Source: Fulvivirga aurantia
GTDB lineage: Bacteria; Bacteroidota; Bacteroidia; Cytophagales; Cyclobacteriaceae
DNA length: 5,604 nt
Direction: 5' to 3'
NCBI RefSeq assembly: GCF_009711475.1
Contig: NZ_SMMD01000681.1
Span: forward strand, 1-5,604
Made by a program: the position numbers and the translations under genes. This document shows positions 1 to 5,604 of the stretch, piece after piece. Numbering within the stretch: the first letter of the stretch is position 1; every line of letters begins with the position of its first letter. Below the pieces are notes generated by a model that saw only the letters and a program-made list of their open reading frames with translations, was not told the DNA's origin and did no database searches.

Positions 1-3000
1 AGAAAAAGGCAGTGGTTCTCCTGCTGATTTAGAGAGAGTAAAAAGGCATGGCCCGCCTAAAGAAATCAAAAATGGTCATGATATGTGTTTTGAAGTAGGT
101 GGAAACACAGAGTGCTTTATTGTAATATCACCCCAGCTTACAGGCGGTAAGCCCTCTTGGGGAGTATCATTAATAGACGGTGTATTTGATTATGTTTTTA
201 ATGGGCCATATAACTATCGGATAGATTTAAGTAGAGTCTATTTAACAGGTTTGAGTCTCGGTAGCAACGGAGTTTACAAATACGCTTACATGTCAACTAA
301 CGACCCTAATAAGCTTGCAGCTATCTCACCTATAGCCGCTTGGGGTGATACGAATAAAGGTTGTATCCTTTCAGAAAGAGAAATACCTTTGTGGGCATTT
401 CATGGGGATAAGGATAACACAGTTGGCTATAATGGTGGTCTGGCAATGTTTAATTCTGTAGTAAACTGCACCTCACCAGTTCCAACAGCCGAATTAATAT
501 TTACTACTTATGAAAATGTTGGCCATAATTCATGGTCCAGGGCCTACCGCACAGACAATTCACTTCACACACCTAATTTGTATGAATGGATGCTTTCAAA
601 ATCATTACCGGGCAAACCCACGGCAAATGCAGGTGCTGATCAACAAATAACTTTACCTACTAATTCTATTACCATAAATGGATCCGGATCAGATCTCGGT
701 GGAAGCATTACCTCCTACAGCTGGATAAAAATCAGTGGACCAACAGCGACTTTGACTAACGCCTCAACTCCAAATATCACCGCAAGTAATTTGGTTGCGG
801 GAACATACGTATTTGAGCTCACAGTTACTGATAATGATGGAAACACCGCCTCTGATCAAATGTCATTGATTGTTAATCCTGAGGTAAGTAACATAGAACC
901 TGTAGCAAATGCTGGAAGTGACATACTTCTTGAGTTACCAATTAATAGCACCAACATTACGGGAACTGCTACAGACAACGATGGGACGATAGTTAGCGTT
1001 TTGTGGACACAGCAAAGCGGTCCTTCCACTGCTACAATTAGTGGCCAAAGCACTAATACAATTTCTGTTTCTGACCTGATAGAAGGTGTTTACACCTTCC
1101 GTTTTAGTATTGAAGATGACGCGGGTGCCACAGATTTTGATGAAGTTAATGTCGAAGTTGTAGCTGCTGCAGCCAATGTTCCCCCAACAGCTAACGCTGG
1201 ATCAGATAAATCTTTACAATTGCCAACAAACACTATTGTCTTAAATGGATCTGGCAGTGACACAGATGGATCAATATCTACTTACGAGTGGGTAAAAGTA
1301 AGCGGTCCAGGCAGTATAACCATCACCAATGCAAACAACCCATCCGTTACTCTTTCTGACTTAGTACAAGGAGTTTATAAAATGCAACTCACTGTGACTG
1401 ATAATGATGGAGCAGTTGGTATTGACGATGTTTTAATCAATGTAATTGCAGCTAACCAAAACCCTATTGCAAATGCAGGACCTGATATTACCTTGACATT
1501 ACCCACAAACTCTACCAACATCAGCGGTAGCAGTTCTGATAATGATGGTAGTATACAAAGCTACCTTTGGTCCCAGCTATCTGGACCTAATTCGGCCACA
1601 CTTACAAATAGTAATAATCCATTAGTTTCCGTTTCAGGTTTAGTTGAGGGGGTATATACTTTTAACTTAGAAGTAGAGGATAACCAAGGGGCCACCAGCT
1701 CTGATAATGTAAAAGTCACTGTAAATTCTGCACCGGTAAATTCTGCACCGACCGCAGATGCTGGTGATGATATTAATATTACCTTACCCACAAATTCCAC
1801 TACCATAGTTGGCTCTGGTTCCGATAGTGATGGCTCTATTAGCGCCTACCTTTGGACAAAAGTGAGTGGGCCTACTACTTTTACCTTATCTGGTCAAAAT
1901 ACGAGTACCGCTACTGTAAGTGGTTTAATTGCCGGCACCTATGGATTTAGGTTGAGAGTTACTGATAATGACGGTGCTACTGGAACAGATGAAGTACTCA
2001 TAAATGTAGCGCCAGAATCAGTAAATGAATCTCCAACGGCAAATGCAGGACCTGACAAAGCACTGACCCTGCCAACTAATTCAACTCTCTTAGTTGGTTC
2101 GGGAACAGACCCCGATGGAAGCGTATCTAACTATCAATGGATGCAATTATCAGGCCCTTCCTCTGCAACACTTACCAACGCTAATACTGAAGATCTTAAT
2201 GTTGCAGATTTGATTGAAGGAACTTACAATTTTCAGCTAGAAGTAACTGATAATGAAGGTGCCACAGCTACAGATGAAGCGAAAGTAATTGTAAGTTCAG
2301 CAAACATTCCTCCTGATGTATTTGCTGGTAATGATGTAAACTTAGTACTGCCAACAAACTCAGTAGATATTACAGGAACAGCCAATGACGCTGATGGAAC
2401 AATCGTGAGTACAACATGGAGTCAAACTGGTGGTGCAGCGGCCACCTTTTCTCAAACGGGTAACACGATTTCTATTAGCGGACTGTCAGAGGGCTCCTAC
2501 ACTTTCCAGTTTAGTGCAACAGATGATGCAAGTGCTGTAAGTTCTGATGATGTAGATGTAGTAGTTACAGCATCAAATGTCTTACCCACTGTCAATGCCG
2601 GTCCAAATATATCGATCACACTTCCTACGAATAGCACCAACTTAAACGGGTCGGCTACTGATCCCGATGGTACAGTTAGCAGTTTTGCCTGGTCACAGCA
2701 AAGTGGCCCTGCCGCAGCCACACTAAGCAATCAAAACACCCCTACTCTATCTGTAAGTGGCTTGGTGGAAGGTACGTATGTTTTTAGGCTTACCGCCACA
2801 GATAACGATGGAGGTAGCGCTTCTGACAACACACAAGTAAATGTTTTACCTGAAAGTGTTAATGTTTCACCCACAGCAAATGCCGGTCCTAATATAAATT
2901 TAGTGCTGCCTACTAACACAACAAATGTAGAAGGAACTGGGGCCGATAGTGACGGTAGTATTGTGAGTTATTTATGGCAAAAACTTAGTGGACCAGCTGC

Positions 3001-5119
3001 AACTATCACAAATCAAAATAATCCTACAGCTACATTATCCAATTTGTTAGAAGGCTCTTATGTCTTTAGGTTGACGGTAACAGATAATGAAGGAGCCATT
3101 GGTACAGATGACATGAAAGTGACCGTGAGCCCGGCAGCTATCAATCAAACACCAACAGCAAATGCAGGAGCAGATATCGTACTTACTTTACCTACAAACA
3201 GTACTAATTTAAACGGAACTGGTAATGATCCTGACGGAAGCATAACTTCGTACCTCTGGCAACAATCAAGTGGACCTAATCTGGCAACAATATCAAACCC
3301 TAATTTAGCCACCACGAGCATTAGTAGTTTGGTAGAGGGTATCTATACCTTTACCCTAACAGTAGAAGATGATATGGGCTCTCAGGATGATGATGAGGTT
3401 CTGGTAACGGTGCAGCCAGCTTCAGCTAATCAGAAACCAATAGCTAATGCAGGAGCCGATCAAATTTTAAACCTTCCAACCAATAGCATAAACCTTAATG
3501 GTTCAGGTAGTGATCCTGATGGAACAGTAGTTTCTTACTTATGGGTAAAGAAAAGCGGCCCTACACTAACCCTAACTAACAATGATCAGCCAACAGTGAG
3601 CCTTGGTGATTTAATAGAGGGCACTTACCGCTTGACATTAACAGTAACTGATGATGAAGGAGAAGAAGGTAGTGATGATGTTATTGTCCAGGTCTTTCCT
3701 GAATCAGTCAATCAAGCTCCTGTTGTTGATGTTGGTCCTGATGTAAATATAATTTTACCTGAAAACGGTACAACAGTTACTGCGACAGTGAGTGATTCAG
3801 ACGGAAGCATTTCAAGCATTGATTGGTCACAGGTATCCGGCCCTTCTACTGCTACCCTTACTGACACTGACCAGTTAGAAGTTAGCATTGCCGACCTATC
3901 TGAAGGAACTTATCGTTTTAGGTTAGTAGCCACAGATGATGAAGGTGCATCTGGTGCAGATGATGTACTTGTAAATGTCTTGCCAGTGGGAAGTAATACA
4001 CCCCCCATTGCAAATGCAGGCCCCAATAAAGAAGTCTACCTTCCTGAAAACAGTGTAACTCTAACAGGGTTTGGTTCAGATGAAAATGGAAGCATCGCCT
4101 CATATCTCTGGGAAAAAGTATCAGGCCCATCCTTAACAATTGGAACAAACAATACCGCAGAAACTACATTATCAAATTTAGTAGAAGGCGATTATACTTT
4201 AAGATTGACTGTAACTGACAATGAAGGCGCTTCACATGCTGATGAAACTTCTGTTAAGGTATTTGCTGCAGGAACTAATCGAAATCCTACGGTTTCCGCA
4301 GGTGACGATATCATATTAAACTTACCAGAGTCGAGTACAACTATTGAAGGCATTGCCAATGATGTGGACGGCTCAATTGCAAGTTATGAATGGTCCGTTT
4401 TGACAGGGCCAAATACTCCTGTTTTAAATGGTCAGCTTACTTCCACTTTATCTATTAGTGATCTTATATTAGGTGAATACTCTCTCGAACTAAAAGTAGA
4501 GGACAATGATGGTCTGAGTGCGGTAGATGACCTAATAATTTATGTTGAAGAAGAAGAAACCTTAGAAGATCAAAGTCCAATAGTTAACGCTGGTGAAGAC
4601 TTAGTTATTACATTACCTAACAATGAGGTGACATTGATCGGTAGTATAGTTAGAGGAATCTTCATCGAGTCATATAAATGGTCTCAATTGTCAGGTTCTA
4701 CAGTAGCGCTCACTGGTGCCGACAAGGATACGCTAAACATAACTGGGCTTAGTGAAGGAAATTATGAGTTTGAGTTCGTGGCACTTGACTTAAATGGATT
4801 GAGCGGATCTGATCGAATGTCGATTTCGGTAGTTCCTGAAGGAACCACACCTAACAATATTTATCCTCAGAAAATATTCTCACCAAATGGTGATAATATT
4901 TCTGACTTCTGGATTTACGACCCAGACCCTGAAACAATACGCGAGTGTGAGATAAAGATTTTTGATAAGCGAGGAATTGAGGTTTTTAACACCAGGTCTT
5001 ACAGTAATGATTGGAATGGCACATCTAATGGTCAAGAGTTGCCAGAAGGTGTATATTATTATATCTTACGATGCGAAAGCGGTAGTGGAAAAACAGGAAG
5101 TATAACCCTAATTAAGTAA
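1..5119 (+). CDS. Giant cell-surface esterase with 15 PKD-type repeats and T9SS type B sorting domain (5'-partial)
   Basis: The frame is open from the left edge (first whole codon at 2) to TAA at 5117-5119, giving 1705 visible residues. The ATG at 83 is internal: the codons before it encode EKGSGS and HGPP motifs that continue the hydrolase domain, so the real start and the expected signal peptide lie upstream. Domain order is alpha/beta-hydrolase (2-616), fifteen PKD/K319L-like repeats (617-4849) and a CHU_C/type B T9SS sorting domain (4850-5116). The array has no cysteine and is rich in Asp, Asn, Ser and Thr with few Lys or Arg, as is usual for extracellular beta-sandwich stalks. From family knowledge, CHU_C proteins cross the outer membrane through the T9SS and stay on the surface or are released. 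Inference: this is a surface-displayed ester hydrolase on a long stalk, perhaps acting on polysaccharide or polyester substituents; the substrate cannot be read from the sequence. The next gene (PorP/SprF family) starts one base after the stop, which implies co-expression. Confidence 0.93.
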   Translation, partial: EKGSGSPADLERVKRHGPPKEIKNGHDMCFEVGGNTECFIVISPQLTGGKPSWGVSLIDGVFDYVFNGPYNYRIDLSRVYLTGLSLGSNGVYKYAYMSTNDPNKLAAISPIAAWGDTNKGCILSEREIPLWAFHGDKDNTVGYNGGLAMFNSVVNCTSPVPTAELIFTTYENVGHNSWSRAYRTDNSLHTPNLYEWMLSKSLPGKPTANAGADQQITLPTNSITINGSGSDLGGSITSYSWIKISGPTATLTNASTPNITASNLVAGTYVFELTVTDNDGNTASDQMSLIVNPEVSNIEPVANAGSDILLELPINSTNITGTATDNDGTIVSVLWTQQSGPSTATISGQSTNTISVSDLIEGVYTFRFSIEDDAGATDFDEVNVEVVAAAANVPPTANAGSDKSLQLPTNTIVLNGSGSDTDGSISTYEWVKVSGPGSITITNANNPSVTLSDLVQGVYKMQLTVTDNDGAVGIDDVLINVIAANQNPIANAGPDITLTLPTNSTNISGSSSDNDGSIQSYLWSQLSGPNSATLTNSNNPLVSVSGLVEGVYTFNLEVEDNQGATSSDNVKVTVNSAPVNSAPTADAGDDINITLPTNSTTIVGSGSDSDGSISAYLWTKVSGPTTFTLSGQNTSTATVSGLIAGTYGFRLRVTDNDGATGTDEVLINVAPESVNESPTANAGPDKALTLPTNSTLLVGSGTDPDGSVSNYQWMQLSGPSSATLTNANTEDLNVADLIEGTYNFQLEVTDNEGATATDEAKVIVSSANIPPDVFAGNDVNLVLPTNSVDITGTANDADGTIVSTTWSQTGGAAATFSQTGNTISISGLSEGSYTFQFSATDDASAVSSDDVDVVVTASNVLPTVNAGPNISITLPTNSTNLNGSATDPDGTVSSFAWSQQSGPAAATLSNQNTPTLSVSGLVEGTYVFRLTATDNDGGSASDNTQVNVLPESVNVSPTANAGPNINLVLPTNTTNVEGTGADSDGSIVSYLWQKLSGPAATITNQNNPTATLSNLLEGSYVFRLTVTDNEGAIGTDDMKVTVSPAAINQTPTANAGADIVLTLPTNSTNLNGTGNDPDGSITSYLWQQSSGPNLATISNPNLATTSISSLVEGIYTFTLTVEDDMGSQDDDEVLVTVQPASANQKPIANAGADQILNLPTNSINLNGSGSDPDGTVVSYLWVKKSGPTLTLTNNDQPTVSLGDLIEGTYRLTLTVTDDEGEEGSDDVIVQVFPESVNQAPVVDVGPDVNIILPENGTTVTATVSDSDGSISSIDWSQVSGPSTATLTDTDQLEVSIADLSEGTYRFRLVATDDEGASGADDVLVNVLPVGSNTPPIANAGPNKEVYLPENSVTLTGFGSDENGSIASYLWEKVSGPSLTIGTNNTAETTLSNLVEGDYTLRLTVTDNEGASHADETSVKVFAAGTNRNPTVSAGDDIILNLPESSTTIEGIANDVDGSIASYEWSVLTGPNTPVLNGQLTSTLSISDLILGEYSLELKVEDNDGLSAVDDLIIYVEEEETLEDQSPIVNAGEDLVITLPNNEVTLIGSIVRGIFIESYKWSQLSGSTVALTGADKDTLNITGLSEGNYEFEFVALDLNGLSGSDRMSISVVPEGTTPNNIYPQKIFSPNGDNISDFWIYDPDPETIRECEIKIFDKRGIEVFNTRSYSNDWNGTSNGQELPEGVYYYILRCESGSGKTGSITLIK
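2..616 (+). other. Alpha/beta-hydrolase (PHB-depolymerase/COG4099-like esterase) domain, N-terminus missing
   Basis: About 205 residues are visible. The nucleophile elbow is G-L-S-L-G, with the serine codon at 254-256, preceded by the strand RVYLT as in secreted esterases and predicted peptidases of this group. The acid is in HGDKDNTV, most likely the second Asp (413-415), because the family pattern is HGxxDxxV. The histidine is in VGHNSW (524-526). Order and spacing suit a complete Ser-Asp-His triad, so the domain should be active. The window opens at EKGSG, just after where the oxyanion-hole segment (HGxGE in relatives) should lie, so strand 1, that loop and the signal peptide are outside. 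The domain ends at an EWMLSKSLPGK segment that leads straight into repeat 1. Four cysteines are visible here, against none in the array. Related domains include feruloyl or acetyl-xylan esterases, PHB depolymerases and uncharacterised peptidases; I cannot choose among them. Confidence 0.82.
1721..1750 (+). repeat. Perfect 15-bp tandem duplication in the R4/R5 linker
   Basis: The 15-mer gtaaattctgcaccg at 1721-1735 is repeated exactly at 1736-1750. It is in frame and encodes VNSAP twice, across the junction of repeats 4 and 5. The surrounding repeats share no comparable identity with one another, so this looks like a recent slippage event. With it, R4 is 95 residues, the commonest length in the array; without it, R4 would be 90. 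Confidence 0.9.
2312..2584 (+). repeat. Repeat 7, divergent short PKD unit
   Basis: At 91 residues this is one of the two shortest units. It lacks the SGP motif after the tryptophan (WSQTGG instead), and only 25 residues separate the Trp from the conserved EG, against 26-27 elsewhere. It opens with PDVFAG where most units have P-T-A-N-A-G. It resembles repeat 2 in the TGTA, DGTIVS, NTIS and TF-x-FS segments and in DDA in place of the usual DND/DNE. It sits where the alternating array pattern predicts a WxK unit but carries WxQ. Confidence 0.8.
4547..4558 (+). repeat. (GAA)4 trinucleotide run in the R14/R15 linker
   Basis: Four consecutive GAA codons encode EEEE at the end of repeat 14 and are followed by TLED. 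They help make R14 the longest unit (97 residues) and replace the usual small-residue linker (PESVN or PAAIN type) with a strongly acidic one. Such a run could change in length by slippage without breaking the frame. Confidence 0.7.
4577..4849 (+). repeat. Repeat 15, degenerate membrane-proximal PKD unit
   Basis: This unit keeps the N-A-G-x-D start, the YKW strand and the LSEGxYEF strand. The SDxDGSI turn is replaced by a GSIVRGIFIES segment with no Asp, SGP becomes SGS, and TDNDG becomes LDLNG. It is 91 residues long and joins the sorting domain directly. It may act as a capping or adaptor domain, or may simply be under weaker constraint. Confidence 0.8.
4850..5116 (+). other. T9SS type B sorting domain (CHU_C, gliding motility-associated C-terminal domain)
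   Basis: The last 89 residues carry the CHU_C signature in order: FSPNGDN (from 4877) followed by SDFW, EIKIFDKRGIEVF, a DWNGTSNG turn (Trp at 5012-5014), LPEGVYYYI (5039-5065), and a final SITLIK just before the stop. The usual family forms are FSPNGDG, IFDRWG, WDGT and LPxGTYYY, so the match is clear with small changes. From family knowledge, this beta-sandwich directs proteins to the type IX translocon, and type B substrates such as SprB depend on a PorP/SprF-like partner. Two cysteines, in RECEIK and RCESG, are present here although the array has none. Confidence 0.93.
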
Positions 5120-5123
5120 AATG
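5117..5123 (+). promoter_or_regulatory. One-base stop/start junction, likely translational coupling
   Basis: TAA (5117-5119), a single A (5120) and ATG (5121-5123) join the two genes. The only purine-rich stretch upstream, ggaag at 5096-5100, is about 20 bases from the ATG, too far for a normal Shine-Dalgarno site. An A/T-rich leader without a strong Shine-Dalgarno is usual in Bacteroidota. Re-initiation or coupled translation after the giant gene is therefore likely; there is no room for a separate promoter or terminator between the genes. Confidence 0.55.
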
Positions 5124-5180
5124 AAACAGCTTATTGCAATCATTTTTGTAGTTATACTACCTAGAGTTGCTTCCTCACAG
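5121..5180 (+). other. Sec signal peptide of the PorP/SprF-like protein
   Basis: MKQ gives a short positive start, then LIAIIFVVILP forms a hydrophobic core, and RVASSQ is the cleavage region. Cleavage is likely after ASS (before Gln20) or just after Gln20; mature family members often begin with Q followed by an acidic residue. The signal peptide also confirms the ATG at 5121 as the start. Confidence 0.82.
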
Positions 5181-5604
5181 GAACTACCTCTCTATAATCA
5201 TTATTTCACTTATTCATACCTGTACAATCCGGCCGCAATTGCCAATAAAGAATATACAACTGTTAACTTAATTTATCGCCAACAATGGGTTGGATTAGAC
5301 GATGCACCAGAATTTATTCACGCTGGTCTTCAAACTCCATTATCAGAAAATATAGCATTGGGTTTAAATTTTTCAAATCTCGAAGAAGGACTATTTAACT
5401 CCACAACCGCCTTGCTATCAACTGCTTACACGGTTGATTTTGGATTCCAAAAAAATTTGAGTTTTGGTCTGTCTGTAGGCTCAGGCAGAACTTCTCTTGA
5501 TTTAGATCAAATACCTGATTTGTCAGACCCAGCTATAAACGGAGCACTAGACGAAAATTTCTACATGGAGGGTCAAGCTGGTATAAACCTGAATCTTGAT
5601 AGAC
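5121..5604 (+). CDS. PorP/SprF family type IX secretion system membrane protein (3'-partial)
   Basis: The ATG at 5121 opens a frame that runs off the right edge, giving 161 whole codons; relatives are about 300-350 residues, so roughly half is present. Residues 1-20 form a signal peptide (see its own entry). The mature start has the family hallmarks: LYNHYF at 24-29 (SQYMFN-like in relatives), YNPAA at 35-39 (NPAYAG-like), IYRQQWVGLDDAP at 51-63, GLQTPL at 69-74, LGLNFSN at 80-86, and alternating strands such as KNLSFGLSVGSGR at 111-123, typical of an outer-membrane beta-barrel. From family knowledge, PorP is part of the Porphyromonas T9SS and SprF is needed for secretion of the CHU_C adhesin SprB. 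Such genes commonly sit directly downstream of a CHU_C protein, as here. Inference: it is the dedicated secretion or surface-retention partner of the upstream esterase rather than the housekeeping PorP. Whether it is the orthologue of either named protein cannot be decided, so no symbol is given. Confidence 0.9.
   Translation, partial: MKQLIAIIFVVILPRVASSQELPLYNHYFTYSYLYNPAAIANKEYTTVNLIYRQQWVGLDDAPEFIHAGLQTPLSENIALGLNFSNLEEGLFNSTTALLSTAYTVDFGFQKNLSFGLSVGSGRTSLDLDQIPDLSDPAINGALDENFYMEGQAGINLNLDR

Larger units (their letters stand above)
617..4849 (+). repeat. Array of 15 PKD/K319L-like Ig-fold repeats
   Basis: Fifteen head-to-tail protein repeats begin at 617, 899, 1184, 1463, 1748, 2033, 2312, 2585, 2870, 3152, 3437, 3719, 4004, 4286 and 4577 and end at 4849. 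Unit lengths are 94, 95, 93, 95, 95, 93, 91, 95, 94, 95, 94, 95, 94, 97 and 91 residues. The consensus runs P-T-A-N-A-G-x-D, then LPTNS, GSGSDxDGSI, YxW, SGP, LxEGxYxF, TDNDGA and DxVxVxV. This matches the PKD-like domains of the KIAA0319-like (K319L) type, widely found in Bacteroidota surface proteins. The conserved Asp residues in the SDxDG and TDNDG turns may bind calcium, which is inference. At a few nanometres per domain the array would form a stalk of some 50 nm (estimate). Repeat number is the kind of feature likely to vary between strains, although the DNA copies are strongly diverged, so recent expansion is not evident. Confidence 0.92.

Noticed and set aside
83..85. ATG at 83 as the start of the giant gene
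   Set aside because: The frame is open to the left edge, and the 27 codons before it encode conserved hydrolase sequence (EKGSGS, HGPP). The ATG is an internal Met, and starting there would cut the enzyme domain.
856..2919. Minus-strand open frames at 856-1053, 1561-1806, 2497-2730 and 2731-2919
   Set aside because: They lie wholly inside the repeat array opposite strongly conserved coding sequence. Their translations share recurring strings only because they are the antisense of the repeats. None has a recognisable domain or start context.
4001..4006. C6 run (and a C5 run at 1181-1185) as phase-variation tracts
   Set aside because: Both runs are short and encode the Pro-Pro at repeat starts. 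Known slip-strand contingency tracts are usually longer, so nothing here supports switching.
3918..4148. Plus-strand 76-codon open frame in another phase
   Set aside because: It overlaps repeats 12-13 and its translation is a His/Leu-rich out-of-frame reading of the repeat. There is no independent evidence for a gene.
617..4849. The array as a CRISPR or DNA-level satellite
   Set aside because: The period is 273-291 bases and in frame, and the copies agree at protein level but not at DNA level. It is a protein-domain array, not a DNA repeat system.
617..4849. Dense Bacteroidota O-glycosylation sites of the D-(S/T)-(A/I/L/V/M/T) type
   Set aside because: Reading the array I find essentially one match (DTL in repeat 15). 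Asp next to Ser/Thr is mostly followed by Asp or Gly, so a heavily glycosylated stalk is not supported.
5085..5125. Terminator or separate promoter between the two genes
   Set aside because: Only one base separates stop and start. No GC-rich hairpin with a T run is present, and the region is still coding, so read-through is the simpler view.

Overview
The window looks like Bacteroidota DNA. It is AT-leaning and tightly packed, and it encodes two hallmark parts of the type IX secretion system (T9SS): a CHU_C/type B C-terminal sorting domain and, one base later, a PorP/SprF-family outer-membrane protein. I cannot fix the genus. The very long PKD-type array with a CHU_C tail would suit a gliding or surface-associated marine Cytophagales- or Flavobacteriales-type bacterium, but that is an inference.

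Layout: positions 1-5119 are one giant reading frame, already open at the left edge, so the true start and any signal peptide lie outside the window. It encodes (i) most of an alpha/beta-hydrolase esterase domain with a visible Ser-Asp-His triad (2-616), (ii) fifteen consecutive PKD/K319L-like immunoglobulin-fold repeats of 91-97 residues (617-4849), and (iii) a C-terminal type B T9SS sorting domain (4850-5116). After a single base (5120), a second gene starts at 5121 and runs off the right edge. It encodes a PorP/SprF-like protein with a signal peptide. Both genes are on the + strand and no gap exceeds one base, so there is no intergenic region to describe.

Likely teamwork: the first protein would be exported across the inner membrane, recognised by the T9SS through its CHU_C domain and displayed on the cell surface, with the esterase at the tip of a long repeat stalk. 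The adjacent PorP/SprF protein is the expected dedicated partner for secretion or anchoring, by analogy with SprB/SprF of Flavobacterium johnsoniae.

The most interesting signals are inside the array. The repeats alternate between two subclasses (a two-domain super-repeat). R7 breaks the pattern and resembles R2. Identical peptides are encoded by scrambled synonymous codons. Against that diverged background sits a perfect 15-bp tandem duplication in the linker between repeats 4 and 5. I see no RNA gene, CRISPR array, insertion sequence, origin or convincing terminator.
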